64,000 bases of DNA. Source: Escallonia rubra (Eukaryota; Streptophyta; Magnoliopsida; Escalloniales; Escalloniaceae). Location: contig JAVXUO010001186.1 of assembly GCA_033065855.1 (NCBI GenBank), positions 62,001-126,000 of the forward strand, written 5' to 3'. Both the position numbers and the translations under genes were made by a program. This document shows, piece by piece, positions 1 to 11,472 of this stretch. The notes beneath the pieces were generated by a model, which worked only from the letters and a program-made list of their open reading frames with translations, was not told the DNA's origin and did no database searches. Each line of letters starts with the position of its first letter. The stretch's first letter is position 1.

Positions 1-250
1 TTTAGATTGACATACAAAATAGTATGAGGACTATTGACAATGTTGATTTCAGAACAAATTAAAGTTGCTTTTTGAAACAAATAATAAATGTGCTAAAAAA
101 ATAAGAAGTAATGTACTAGGAAAAATAATTCAAAAATGATTTAACAACAAAGAAGAAATGTACTAGAAAAAAAGAAGAAGGAAAAAGAAGTAAATATGCC
201 TAAACAGTTAGCGCTAACAAGCAAAATGAAGCAATAAAAAAGTCTTTTTA
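1..250. other. AT-rich DNA, nothing recognised
   Basis: This stretch is AT-rich with purine-rich runs. No coding frame, RNA gene or element end is recognisable in it. It may be the inside of the hAT-like element whose end lies at 250-406, the other end being outside the window. Confidence 0.5.
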
Positions 251-406
251 ATTAATTGAATTTACCCCCGGGTATTACCCGGTCCGTTCGGGTAGGGTAT
301 GGGTATCGAAAGAAGCTACCTGAAAAAATCTGGGTCTTCTTTTACCCGGACCCGGCCGGGTATAATCCGTATCCGACGGGACGAGTATACTAGTTTGCCA
401 GGTCTA
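250..406. mobile_element. Right end of a hAT-like DNA transposon
   Basis: The tract is packed with short GC-rich ACCCGG/CCGGGT repeats on both strands and stops at a sequence that reads TAGACCTGGCAAAC on the minus strand. That form (TAG...TGNCAAA followed by GC-rich subterminal repeats) is the same as in the complete hAT element at 5615-7046. No matching left end and no target duplication can be found because the element would start outside the window. It is probably non-autonomous. The call rests on the end sequence and subterminal composition only. Confidence 0.45.
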
Positions 407-1616
407 GTGATCTTTTACAGCAATTGTAAGCAATACTTTGGAGGAGTATTTCAGGGAGACAATGGTGTCTGAAAAAGGGTAAAAAAACGAAGTGGGGAAA
501 ATGGGATGACTATTGGATGGAAGCCGTAGAGGTATTAGAAACCACCATGATGTGTTTATGTGGTGAGACTTAATGTAAGTGAAATGCAAGTCTAACTGAA
601 ATAAAAAAAATTGTACAAAATTATATAAATTTGACAATAAGAGCCCCATCCGACATAATATTTGAAGACATTTAGACATAATATTTGAAGACATTTAGAG
701 ACATTAATATGTTAAGTACATTACATCAAATCCTTTTTAAGTACATTACACCATGAGGTCTTTATTGTGATTGTTGTAAACAAAAAGTACGTGGCTAACT
801 TTTTGTTTACCTGTAGGTGTATAAACAATAATATTTTTTGGAGATATAACATTTTAAAATTAAGGTGTAATAGATTAGTTTATTTATTTGGTAGAGTTTT
901 AGAATATTAAGATTTAAATTTACTTATATATAGATTGATTAATATAGAAATAATGACCCAGCAAAGATATTATTGTAGACCTTTAGCGATACTGTTATGT
1001 TTACTGTATGATTTTTCATAAGCTTATTACACATTGAGAACAAAACGTGGGGAAGTAACACGCTAAAACATTAGCGTCGTCCTTAAGTGCCTTTCTCGTT
1101 TTGCTTCTACTATTTTTATTATTATTATTGTTATTATCATATAGATGTAGACAGCCCCTGACACATGCCTTGAGATAAACAATTATTTTGGATGTGACAC
1201 CTAAATTACAAATTTGTCTCACCCGAATAATCTTTACTAGGATTAAAGGAAAGCACCCTTATGATAAAACATTTACTGAATTCCAGCTATTCACCTTCGT
1301 GATGTTCTAACCTCGAAGTAAACAAAATTAATCGATGTCATTATTAAAAATAATTTAATATTTAATAAAGAACCGTTCCACTTCCACCCCACAACCACTA
1401 ACACATCTTCTTTATCCTTATTATATCGAGTACTCTACCCAAATATCTAACTGTCAACAATTTTACTTCGTTTTCTACTACTCATATCCTCTCGGTTTCC
1501 AAATTAATGGTAAAATGTTTTTCATTTTATGTACCCTTTATTACATGTATGGATCACATGTTTCACCTTAGAAATAGATTAAGTTGGATACTTTAACCCA
1601 CACTAAATACTATATA
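407..1616. other. Intergenic DNA without a recognised gene
   Basis: About 1.2 kb of AT-rich sequence. It contains a short direct repeat near 655-690 (ACATAATATTTGAAGACATT twice) and an ATT-triplet tract near 1110-1138. Open frames here are short, lack conserved motifs and look accidental. Confidence 0.5.
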
Positions 1617-1662
1617 AAAACTCTCTCTCTCTCTCTCTCTCCCCCCCCCCCCCCCCCCCCCC
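1617..1662. repeat. CT microsatellite followed by a poly-C run
   Basis: About 24 bases of CT dinucleotides run directly into about 22 C residues. The length of the C run is likely to be unreliable in the assembly. Confidence 0.9.
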
Positions 1663-1679
1663 GCGTCTAGTAATAATTC

Positions 1680-2090
1680 TTCCCCCACCCCCATAGACCA
1701 ACACAACAAACCCACACACCTACATACACACACGCGTGAATATATAAACAGTTACGGAAATGCACATTCTCTTTTTGAATTAGAGAGAAAGGTTCCATAC
1801 ACTGTAAAACACCAGGTGTTAGTTGTTAAAAGTCGGGGAAGAGAGGTCATGGTTGAGATGGTTAGAGGTCATGGGGTGGGATGGTTATACTTTGTGGCCA
1901 AATATGTCCTGCCACCTATTTAGTTGTATCTAAAAAATAGAAAAAAATAACTTTCTGGCCAATTGTATGTAAATACCTATTTAGTTGTATTTTAGAAATA
2001 AAAAGTGTAAAAAAAAGATTTGAGGTTTGGAAGGCAAAGAACCTAACAATGAATCGAAATACATATAGTATAGATACGGGAATGTGTAGG
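1680..2090. repeat. Dispersed segment, copy 1 (second copy 37690-38230)
   Basis: This segment is clearly related to 37690-38230 over several hundred bases. Shared stretches include a C/A-rich tract with ACATACACACAC, then AGGTGNTAGTTGTTAAAAG, GAGAGGTCAT, CACCTATTTAGTTGTAT (twice, spaced about 80 bp) and GATTTGAGGTTTG. The copies differ by substitutions and indels, so the duplication is old. No coding potential is seen; it may be a fragment of an unrecognised element or part of a segmental duplication. Confidence 0.7.
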
Positions 2091-2379
2091 TTGAGTAATG
2101 GATTAAGTTAAGCAAACTCTATTTTCCCGTTATTTAGGTATGTACAATTTTTTTCCAAATTTCTCCTGCCACATTTCTATTGCATTACTAGACCCTGGAA
2201 TTAGATGATTTGACTAGAATGTCATTTTTACTTAACGTAATAATTGACCACCGTTAACCTCAAAACTTGAGGATGGGAGATGCCATTTTTTGGATGTTAA
2301 TGTGCATAAAGTTGTCATATGTTAAGGGGGTTTAGGCAATTAGCCCAGAAAACATGCCAATAAACCCATCGGCACCATC
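2091..2379. other. Intergenic DNA
   Basis: No gene, repeat end or regulatory structure is recognised in these roughly 290 bases. Confidence 0.4.
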
Positions 2380-2890
2380 ACAATGATCTTCATTGCTGTT
2401 GCACCACAACATCTTCACATGGCCACCATTATCACTACTACCACTACTACCGCCACCAATGTTAACATCACTACCACTGTGGCTAGATCGCAACACTATC
2501 GTTACCACCACACCATTGCCACCACCACCATCACAGTTACCAAAGCTACCACCCAGTTACATCACCACCACCACTAACATTGGAATTACTACCACCATCA
2601 CTAGATCCCGATACCATCACACCACTTTCAAACACCACAAGCACTATCTTCCATGTTGTCACCACCGTCATTGCCACTACACTACCACTAGTGCCATTGT
2701 ATACCATTGACGCGATCAATATGGCTATCAATGCCACCACCACCACTGCAATCATTGCTACTTCTGCTTCCACCACTACTGTCACCAACAATACCACTAG
2801 TGACACCTTAATGCCACCACGACCAACACCATTTCTACCATCACAAGACAACTTCACCACCACTAGCACTATGAATATAACTTGCACACT
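2380..2890. repeat. Degenerate ACC/CAC triplet repeat tract
   Basis: About 500 bp consist largely of ACC, CAC and ATC triplets (CACCACCACC, ACTACCACTACTACCGCC). Because the repeat is triplet-based, it is open in several frames on both strands, giving His/Thr-rich or Val/Gly-rich translations. These have no domain, no consistent start and mutually overlap, so they are not annotated as genes. Confidence 0.8.
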
Positions 2891-3700
2891 ACCGCGCGCC
2901 ACCGTATGTTGCCTCAATGTAAGCTGAAAATATAAATCTGAAAGTTCCAAATTTTCTCCTTCAAACACGAAATTAGATTTCAGTGATTTGAATCTTCTTT
3001 TATTTGTAATTAAAGATAAATAAATTGAAATTTTAATTTGCAATCTACTTCCAGAAAGAATTGGTCCTCCACCGTGCATTATTATGTTGCTAATTCAATG
3101 GGTCACTGTTGACATAGAGGTATAGGCTTTTTCTAGAGAAAACCATTTCGAGTTGAATTGGCAAATATATCCCGTTGGGATGTCCCGACTACCGTGTTCA
3201 GCGCTGCACGATCCTTTCTGCAAACCATCCAATCAACCTCCGAAACAAATTAACGGCCATCACCACCATTACCTATGTCCTTACTCCCAACGCTTAATGG
3301 ACATTAGAATCTATGTGGTACCATGGATTGCTGCGATATTGTCCACGTAATCCTTCGATCAATAGAGTTCAAGGCCCTTCGGGCTCTTTCATTCCTTCAG
3401 CAATCACTACAAATTTTTCGATCATAAACACAAATTTGTCTCAATTTCTCAACCAACGATTCTCTTCGGGAGCCATCTCCAACTAAAGGCTAGTTTTGTC
3501 AGATTCAGAATGAGAATTTTGTGCAGGTCCACGAAATCATGAGTGGCTTACCCAATATTTGAACTCACTCTACACCACTCTGTTTATTCTCCATTTCAAT
3601 TGGTCTTGCTCGGCTGCCGGTGAATTTGATCGTGACAGATCCGTCCAAAGTTCAAGTATTCAAGCGTTTGATTTCAAGAATTAGTCACATGTCCACAAGG
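2891..3700. other. Upstream flank of the F-box gene
   Basis: No gene is recognised. The block duplicated around the F-box gene begins only near 3770, so this DNA is not shared with the second F-box copy. A CTCGG/CTCTTTC-rich stretch near 3370-3620 could be promoter or leader DNA for the F-box gene, but no defined element can be shown. Confidence 0.35.

Positions 3701-3744
<44 letters not shown>
3701..3744. repeat. TC then AC microsatellite
   Basis: A run of TC dinucleotides is followed without a break by AC dinucleotides. It lies about 120-190 bp upstream of the F-box reading frame, so it probably falls in the promoter or 5' leader. Confidence 0.9.
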
Positions 3745-3745
<1 letters not shown>

Positions 3746-3862
3746 TATCTCTCACATCTCTATAATACATGATAAATGGTATTGGTTGGTGCCATACAGG
3801 ATGGTCTCCTGCATCATTTGCATTAGTTGCCTTGATTTCTATTTGATTTTGAATAACTGTCA

Positions 3863-5020
3863 TTGTCGTACCTTTGTCCTTATTCCCTCGTTCTGCAATT
3901 GTTGATTGTACGCGGACAATTTGTAGAGATCAAATGGCCAGTGAGAATTTGCCAAGAAGACGTGGTTACAGAAATTCTCCTGATGCTTCCTGTGAAATCC
4001 TTGTTGAGATGCATGTCTGTTTGTAAGAGTTGGTATACTTTGATAACAAAGCCTAGTTTCACAAATGCATACCTCAATTGCAACGCTGCTCTTAAAAGAA
4101 ACCATTGTGTCCTCGTCAAGCGGTTCCTACCAGAAAGTAACAAAAGTGTCATGTCCTTTCTTAGCGACGAAATTAGCAGTGATGATCATGTCACAGAGAT
4201 CATCATACCGCACTCCAGTGAATTTCTTGAGAGGATGCTAGGTCCTTGCAATGGCATAGTATGTCTTACGGATGACCGTGATATTATCTTATGTAACCCT
4301 TCAATCAGGGACTTCAAGGTCCTTCCTACTCCTTCATTTAACTATCCCCAGGGTTTGTTTTCTAGTACATTATCTGTGGGATTTGGCTATGATCCACACT
4401 CTAGCGAATACAAGGTTATTCGGATTGCAGAACTCCACGAAGATGATGAAGACTGGGGCTACAAGTTTCATTCTGTTAAAGTTGAAATTTACAACCTGAG
4501 TACCAATTCTTGGAGAGAAATAGACGCAATTGTGCCCTACGTTTGGTACTTTCCATGTTCTGAGCTTTTATTTAATGGACATTTTCATTGGTGGGCAGAT
4601 GATGAAAATCATGGTGGCGAGTCAATGCTTTCTTTACATATCAGCACAGAGGTTTTTCAACAGATACGGTTACCTGATGTTTGTGCATTTCCTGACGGAA
4701 ACGAGAGGGCTTTTCTAGTTTTAAATGAATCCATTGCATTAGTTCTTTACAATCCCTCAGTGCAAACGTCCTTCGAGATATGGTTGATGACTGAATATGG
4801 TGTTGTTGGGTCGTGGACAAAACAATTTACTATTGGACCACTTGTACAAGTCGAGCAACCCTTACTGTTTGGGAAGCATGGGCTGCTTCTGGAAAAAGCC
4901 AGTGGCCAGTTAGTATCGTGCGACATCAAATCCCAAAGATTAAAGGAATTTCAAGTGTATGGAGCTCGAGAAAGTTTGAGGGCTCTTATTTATAGTGAGA
5001 GCTTAGTTTCCATCAAGTGA
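3863..5020 (+). CDS. F-box protein with F-box-associated domain, SLF-like
   Basis: F-box proteins are the substrate-choosing subunits of SCF ubiquitin ligases. The frame has an F-box at about residues 31-75 (EDVVTEILLMLPVKSLLR, then CKSWYTLI), followed by an F-box-associated beta-propeller-like domain to the end: GPCNGIVCL, LCNPSIRDFKVLP, VGFGYDPHSSEYKV, VEIYNLSTNSWRE, FHWWA, TEVFQQIRLPD, then ESLRALIYSESLVSI at the C terminus. This order and wording is like the S-locus F-box (SLF) group, though SLF-like genes also occur outside S loci. The expected start is the ATG at 3934 (MASENLP), matching the paralog start at 31659. Relative to that paralog there is one extra base near 3951-3955, which puts the 3934 ATG out of frame. 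The long frame only stays open from an upstream ATG at 3863 or from an internal Met in the F-box. The gene is thus nearly whole but its N terminus is doubtful. No intron is seen, as is usual for this group. Confidence 0.8.
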   Translation: MSYLCPYSLVLQLLIVRGQFVEIKWPVRICQEDVVTEILLMLPVKSLLRCMSVCKSWYTLITKPSFTNAYLNCNAALKRNHCVLVKRFLPESNKSVMSFLSDEISSDDHVTEIIIPHSSEFLERMLGPCNGIVCLTDDRDIILCNPSIRDFKVLPTPSFNYPQGLFSSTLSVGFGYDPHSSEYKVIRIAELHEDDEDWGYKFHSVKVEIYNLSTNSWREIDAIVPYVWYFPCSELLFNGHFHWWADDENHGGESMLSLHISTEVFQQIRLPDVCAFPDGNERAFLVLNESIALVLYNPSVQTSFEIWLMTEYGVVGSWTKQFTIGPLVQVEQPLLFGKHGLLLEKASGQLVSCDIKSQRLKEFQVYGARESLRALIYSESLVSIK

Positions 5021-5606
5021 GGAATTGATATCAAGTGACATGATGGTAATCTCATAGCTTTAACAGCCGCCCTTCTTTTCCTACTATTATAGACATGGAA
5101 TTGCAGTCTATTCTCGAGCTGAGAAATTCTTGTTGGAATGGGTGAGGCTGAGGAATTGAAGTCTATTATTTTCCTTATTACAATACCTTTGGTGTTCTCT
5201 CTAGTCCTTTTAAAATCTTTATATTGATTCCTCTTTAGCTAGAGTTTGTTTACAGAGATATCTCTGTGCTATGTTATTCTAAGGCATGCTGAAGGCACCT
5301 TTAATAAAGTTCTTATTCGGTCAATTATGAACATTTGGGTCATTTTGGGCACCCATGGATGTAGAGGGCCAGAGTACCTAGAGCTGGTATAACGTTTAAC
5401 CTATGATTTAGATTTTTTAATTGCCTAAGGTAAGCAAGTAATGATGAAAGATGTAAGTTTAACCAGAAAAGGTTTAAAATAAGCCTCAACCATTCTAAAA
5501 AATTATATAGATATCTCCTCTACTACTATTTAGCGTAGTCATTATATATCAAAGAATATACAAGTTTGCCACCACATACAGTTCCAAATTAGGTGACACA
5601 GCCACG
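5021..5606. other. 3' flank of the F-box gene
   Basis: No gene is seen. AATAAA-type sites occur near 5301. From about 5400 the sequence matches the flank of the second F-box copy (from about 32300): TTAGATTTTTTAATTGCC here is the uninterrupted form of the site that carries a foldback transposon in the second copy. Confidence 0.6.
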
Positions 5607-5614
5607 ACATTGAC

Positions 5615-7046
5615 TAGAGTTGTCAAAAGGGCCGGGCGGCCCGCGGGCTGGCCCGACCCGGCCCGGTTCTGGCCCGGGCTGGCCCGGCCCCGTCCATGAA
5701 CAGTAGCGGCCCTGCACAAGGGGGCTTGGGGCCTGGACCAGGCCTTCAGATTCTGCGAAAAAGCCCGGCCCGGCCCGGCCCGGTTTTGGCCCGGCCCGAA
5801 TCCAGCCCGGTTTTGGCCCGGGCTTGGCCCGGTTCTGCGGCCCGGTTCTGGCCCTGTAGGCCTGTTTGGCATTTTCTGTTTCATTTCTCTTCTATGTTTC
5901 CTGTTTTCTTGTTTTTTTGTTTTCTGTTGGTTCTTCTTTTTTTTCTTTGTGGGAAAGGTTTTCCCTTTTTTTTTTCCTTTCATTATCTTCCACCCAATGC
6001 ATCCATTATCCACATATCCCATATTTTAACATTTAACTAACATAGTAATTGTAAGTTGTAACAAGGAGGAGGTGGCAAGACTATAAAACATGGTTTTTTT
6101 TAATTATTTTTTATAAAATTACACAAATGTCCCTAAACTTTACGTATTTATAAAAGCACCCCAAACTTTGAGAGTCATGGTGATATTATTGAGAAACGTC
6201 TCTATAAGAATATTGTTGCTCCGCACTTAGGATAATTAGCAATCATTTTTCAGTAGACTTTCGGACAAAGAAACGTAATCTTGGGACATATTTTGAGATC
6301 GAGATTTGTGTACTATTCGAATTATACTTACAAGATTTTCTTTGATTGCACGATTTTGACAAATCTCATATTCACGTCTCTTACGAAAACAACAAGAATT
6401 GGCACACAAAAAGAAAACATTTTTTTGCTTCTCGCTTTTGCTCTAGTTCTTTTTTAGTATTGAGGAATGATAATGGTAAAATATAAGAGCGCATCAACAA
6501 TAAAGTTTTTCGAGCCTCAACCCATTATTAAAAGTAAAAGTAGCCTACAACAGTTTGCTCTATATAACCATCATTGTCGCTAAATGTTATTAGTGTCATT
6601 TTGCATGCATTCTTTTAACAATTGTTTTAGCATTACAATCGTTTTGCATACGTTCTTTTAAGAATTGTTTTAGCGTTATAAAATAAAAGTTACTAGACAT
6701 ATTTAAAAGGAAATACTCATGTAGTAACCAATTCTTTTTTCCCAATTCAAGATAAATTCATGAGGAAGTTGTATCTCTAATAAAACAACATTATGAGTAA
6801 AGAGGGATAATTATAGCCAATTAAAGAAAGAAATTACACAAAAAATATATATATATTTGGGCCCGGGCCCGGCCCTAAATATTGGGCCTAGGGCCAGGGC
6901 TTGGACTGGGCCTAGCATTTCTCCCAGTCGGCCCGGCCCGGCCCGGCCCGGTTGGCAGCCCCACAGGCCCGGCCCCGGCCCGGCCCCACAGCAGGCCCGA
7001 TGGGCTTGGGCTGGGCCGGCCCAAGCCCGGCCCTTTGACATCTCTA
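5615..7046. mobile_element. Non-autonomous hAT transposon, 1432 bp, complete ends
   Basis: The left end reads TAGAGTTGTCAAAAGGGCC and the right end, on the minus strand, TAGAGATGTCAAAGGGCC: near-perfect terminal inverted repeats followed by strongly GC-rich subterminal GGCCCGG repeats at both sides (5630-5860 and 6860-7035). It is flanked by an 8-bp target duplication, ACATTGAC at 5607-5614 and GCATTGAC at 7047-7054, the size typical of hAT. The interior is AT-rich and has no transposase. The paralogous uninterrupted target, CAACATTGACAAAAGTC, is present at 33263-33279, which confirms both borders. Open frames inside the GC-rich ends are low-complexity artefacts. Confidence 0.92.
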
Positions 7047-7101
7047 GCATTGACAAAAGTCAAATGATTTGGCTTAGGGCTGACATACACGCTACCCTTT
7101 C

Positions 7102-7161
7102 AAATTGACATGCAAATGACAACTTCAAAATAAATTGACATGCAAATGACAACTTCAAAAT
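7102..7161. repeat. 30-bp tandem duplication
   Basis: Two identical 30-bp units (7102-7131 and 7132-7161, starting AAATTGACATGC) lie in the shared F-box block. The second block has only one unit, so this is a recent local duplication. Confidence 0.9.
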
Positions 7162-8870
7162 AAATTTACTGCTAATTGCTCCAAAATTGCTTCAAGATTT
7201 TTAGGGAACATTTTTGATACGAAGGGGTTGAATCAAAAAGAAATTTTCCCGTGTATTTAGGAGGCATTTGTTTACATTTTTCATTCCCAAATTTTGCAAT
7301 GTTGATGGAAAATATGCCTTTTATTTGCTCATTTATACATCTTCGTTTTCATTTTGATTAAACGATTCAAACTATATAAAGAGAAAAAAAAAGGTGTTTT
7401 CATATTTTTCCGACTAAGTGGAAGTCTGTGTTGGGAAAATGTAAGAATAAACGACTATTTATCCTTTTTCCAAGCATTGTCTAATATGGATCACATCAAT
7501 CTTTCCCCCCATCCACTCGAGTACACAGTAAGAGTGTGATCTTACAATTCATCCTCCTCATAACCCAGCATCTTCACCGGCACACTTCTAGTACCCATAG
7601 GAACCTAGCCGATAAACAAATAAATTTAAGTGAAATAGCTACTACACCTAATTGTCCTTCTTTTATACTATGCCTATCAAGTATATGAAAAGTATTAGTA
7701 TTCCCTATCCTACCAAATTCATGTAATTGGGCACTTGAAATTTCGCTCTTTATAGTTTAGGTGGTAACATAAAGTTGTTGAAAAAATGTTTTTTGACTGA
7801 GAGCTCTATGTGGAAATTCCCTTAACTCCCTCAGCTTCTATTGACCCACAGTTTTGGAATTCGGATGGTTTTGAGCCGAGTTTGAGCTAACATTTTTTCA
7901 GTTAAATTTTAGGCCCAAAAGCAACTCAAGAGGCCTGATGCCATAAGATTAGGTTGTGTCGGGTCTCTACTAAAATCTTTCATCCAGAATTCCAGTTTTG
8001 AAACTCAGACGATTTTGGCTCGAATTTGAGCAAACCTATTTTCAATGATTTAAACAAGAAGGCTCAGAACATATGCTCTCAGTGGAAAAGTGTTCTCTTC
8101 TATAAAGCAGCCAGGACAATTCTGAGCTCGTCAGTGCTCTTGGTAGTCCTGGTATCATGACTGGAACCCTCAGTTGGGCTCATGTGTTAGGTCTGCTATC
8201 GGTCACAGGCCCATTAGACTTTCACCAAGGGCTCCGCCAAGCCTTACTATTACTTGTATATACCAATTTATAAAAGCCGCTATGTTTGAACGAAGTGCCC
8301 AGCGACTAGTGGCTTCATAACATTACAAAGATGTCGCCAAAGATATCATCTCACAAGATTCCATAGACCAATAAAATTCAAAGATAACGCTCTTGCAAAA
8401 AAATCTACTTGTACATATAGAGACATAATTAGCTCCTTACAATCTCCAAACACAAATTTATTAACTGTAGTCTCATCAAGAAATAATCAACTCTAAAGAG
8501 GACTCCGTTATCTAGCGACTGTCTCTCGTAGCCTCAACCTCGTCACTCTCATAAGTTCCGGAGCCAAAAATAGGATGAGCTTTAGAAAAGACAGAGATGA
8601 GCTAGAGGTCAGTAAGCATATATACCATGCCAAAATATGGTTTAGATTTCGCAAGCATGCTATTGATTTCATCTTAAAACTGTGATTAATTCATAAGAAA
8701 AAAAGATACACGTAATCTGTAGAAAAGTACTAATTATAAATAGGGCTAACCATAAAATTATACCCTCAACTTTACCCGAGTATAAGTTTAGTACCCAACT
8801 TTGAATGTGCAGCTAAGAAGTACCTAAGTTTGAAAAATAGCCCAAATCAGTCCCTCGACAAACGGACTAC
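7162..8870. other. Intergenic DNA, end of block A and unidentified debris
   Basis: Up to about 7340 the sequence still matches the flank of the second F-box copy (33440-33640). Beyond that no gene or complete element is recognised. 7860-8100 holds two loose copies of a TTTTGGAATTCGGATGGTTTTGAGC-like stretch. 8735-8870 looks like a stray transposon end (ACCCTCAACTTTACCC...) without a partner. Confidence 0.45.
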
Positions 8871-8887
8871 CAATACAAGAAATCAGG

Positions 8888-9190
8888 CTTTTAGTGACGG
8901 ACTTGTCCGTCGCTAAAGGCCATAAATCTATCGCTAAACACTTTTAGCCACAAAGACCCCGTCACTAAAAACCCGTTGCCTATAACTCCGTCGCTAAAAA
9001 ATTTACGATGAAATTCTGAAATCCGTCGCCTAAAAATTGAGTTTCAACGACGGCCGACGGGGATATCATTCAATTAGCGACGGAATTTTCGTCGCTAAAC
9101 ATATTTTTCGTATTTTAAATTATTTCTTTTTTGAGAAATAATTTATTACGTAAAATATTTAGCGACGGAATAAAATCCGTCCCTGAAAGA
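8888..9190. repeat. Left subterminal repeats of the outer CACTA element
   Basis: At least eight copies of an AGCGACGGA/TCCGTCGCTA motif occur in both orientations. In En/Spm-type elements such subterminal repeats are the binding sites for the element's DNA-binding protein. Copies are degenerate. Confidence 0.8.
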
Positions 9191-10019
9191 CAAACTAATT
9201 TTTTAAATTTTTTTAATACCCAAACCTGTATTTACAAATTCTCAACAACCATTTCAATCCAGGAAATATTTCTCAATGCACATTAGGGTTAAATAATTAA
9301 TGATTCATCAACGATTATTTAACCCTAAAACAAACGCAATACATATATACAAATTTATAAATTTTATACTAATCGAAAAATAAAATGTACAAAGTTCAGG
9401 AGGGCACGAAAGCGGGATATAATTAATCTAAGTACATCCAAATTACTCGAATTACATCCGAATTAGCCCAATAAAGCCTAAGTACATCCAAATTACTCGC
9501 GATCCCCTTCGACCCCCTACTTCCATCATGCCCCACTGACCCATTGCCCTACCGACCATCGCTCGCAACCCCGGGGACCAGCCACTGCACTACCGGCCAA
9601 AGGCCGGCTGCCCCCCCACTTGTACGTGTTATTTTAATTAAATGTTAGAATTTAACATTTTTCATTAGAATTTTTTTTTCTTACATGTTAGAATTATTCT
9701 GAAATTTTTTTGTTTTTGTTTTGTGAAAGGTCTTTTATTCCATTAAATACAATACTTACATGCCGATGTTTATGTACATTCTACATAGTACACTAAACCC
9801 TAAATTAATTTGTAGTATCCATGTTTCATCAATCCCCCATGCCCTTGCATAGTGCTATATTCTTGACATTTGTTGTGACTTGTTGAATTATTCTGATTAT
9901 AGTTAATTAGATATATTTTTTTCAAGTTTTAAAAATTGATGCCTTAGCCCCTTTGATTTGTAGTTGGGAGTCACACGGAAATTGAATCCCTCAACGAGGG
10001 ATAACCATAAAAAAATAAT
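9191..10019. other. Interior of the outer CACTA element, no gene seen
   Basis: The stretch holds a duplicated TAAGTACATCCAAATTACTC (near 9429 and 9479), a GC-richer part (9500-9620) ending in a C run, and AT-rich DNA. No coding frame with recognisable motifs is present. Confidence 0.5.
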
Positions 10020-10930
10020 TCTTATTAACCCTGATTAACTCCTAACACATCCCTAGCTGACCCTAATTTACTATAATTAACCATGTTTCATCCAAATTAA
10101 ACCTAGTTAACCCTGATCAACCCCGATCAATCCTAATTAACCTTGATTAACTGTAATTAACTCTGATTCACCATAATTAAACCTAATTAGCTATTATTAA
10201 ACCTAAATAACCCTGATTAACCCTAAGTAAACATAATTAATTCCGATTAACCCTAATTACCCCGATTAACCCTCGATTAACCCCGATTAACCCCTACCAC
10301 ATTCCTAGGTAACCCTAATTAACCCTAACTAAACTCTAATTAAATCCTATTAATATATTCCTAATTAACCATGATTATCCTAAATATAATCAAACCCTAA
10401 CTATATACTTAAACCCTGGACTCAATCACAGGTGGGACATTATCAACTCTGCGAATTCTGAAGTGACTCAATCCTAATTAACACATTAACTATAATTAAC
10501 CTTAATTAGCTCTTACTTAAATCCTAATTAAAAATAATTAAGTCTAATTAAACCCAATTAACCATATTTAGATCGAATTAGCGCTCATTAGTATTAACCC
10601 TATTTAGCTCGAATTAGCCCTTATTAGCCATAACCGGCCCTAATTAGCCCTAATTAAAACTGATTAACCCTAATTTACTGTTAATTTAATCTCTAATCAG
10701 CCTTAATCACCGATGATTAACTTAATTAAACCCTGATTGTCTTGATAAATCGTAGACAAACCCTAAATAAACCCAATTAGGGTAATTAACTGTAATATTT
10801 TCTAATTAGGCTCAACTAGCCCTAAGTAGCCCGAATTAATCCCTGAATAACACTAATTGAGTCTAATTAAATACAATTAACTGTAATCAACCCTAAATAG
10901 CTCGAATTGCCCCTAATTAACACATTAACT
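10020..10930. repeat. Degenerate CCTAATTAA-type minisatellite
   Basis: The sequence is built from loose 9-12 bp variants of CCCTAATTAACC / CCCTGATTAACC repeated over some 900 bp. The inner part (from about 10620) belongs to the left arm of the inverted repeat and reappears reversed at 11940-12300. The unit superficially resembles a telomere repeat (CCCTAA) but is not regular, so a telomeric origin is not supported. Confidence 0.75.
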
Positions 10931-11408
10931 TAGCATTCTCACCTTAATTAGCTATTATCTATTTAGGTTCGGTACAAAATCATTTGGTTATAGTGAACTT
11001 GAGCAGAGAAACTAAATCATCAATCCTAAATCCTTTTAATATCTAACGATCCACCAAATCGGGGTTCTCAAGTAAACCCAGTGGTTTTGGTTGGTAAGTA
11101 ATGGACTCAAAAATTTCCCTTAACTCGTCATGTTGAACCATCTCGTTTAAGATCTTATCTTCTGAAACTTCAAATAACACTTTTGGCTCGCAACTTTCTA
11201 TGTCTGCAGAAGAGAAAATTTTCAGAGACAAAAGGTCTTTCTCAACCTGTCGCAGACATTTTCTGCCCTCCATTGTTCCTGAGGTAATTAGATGGTATAT
11301 ATACACAGTTTTCTTCTTACCAATCATGTATGCCCGACATATGGCTTGCCTTTCAACTGATGGATTGCAACCAATATCAAGCAAAATGACTCTCAACGCC
11401 CCCAACCA
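10620..11408 (-). pseudogene. Left arm of inverted repeat: CLASSY/DRD1-type SNF2 gene fragment
   Basis: The minus-strand frame at 11405-11043 (about 120 codons, open) encodes the end of an SNF2 helicase: LLDIGCNPSVERQAICRAY, IYHLITSGTMEG, then EDKILNEMVQHDEL and ITYQPK. NPSVERQA.SRAYRIGQ is helicase motif VI of the plant CLASSY/DRD1 subfamily, chromatin remodelers that bring RNA polymerase IV or V to DNA in RNA-directed DNA methylation. The motif is eroded here (GKKK in place of GQKR, Met for Arg), and only the last part of the helicase is present, so it is a captured fragment and not a working gene. The arm continues outward through minisatellite DNA to about 10620. It pairs with the right arm across a 64-bp spacer. 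Confidence 0.8.
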
Positions 11409-11472
11409 GGGCTGAATAGGGCAAATTCAAGCTAAATAAGGTTTGAAACGCAAGCTATGTGGGACATAAATT

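Noticed and set aside
2546-3079. 177-codon minus-strand frame with hydrophobic Val-rich segments
   Set aside because: It is read through the ACC/GGT triplet tract, which is open in several frames on both strands. The hydrophobic run is the GTG/GTT translation of the repeat.
5549-6040. Pro/Gly-rich frames on both strands near the hAT left end
   Set aside because: They arise from the GGCCCGG subterminal repeats of the hAT element and appear again in mirror form at its right end.
8735-8870. MITE ending at the CACTA left border
   Set aside because: Sequence such as ACCCTCAACTTTACCC looks like a transposon end, but no inverted partner or target duplication could be found.
10020-10930. Interstitial telomere repeat
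   Set aside because: The CCCTAA-like units are irregular (CCTAATTAA, CTGATTAACC) and lack a 7-bp period.
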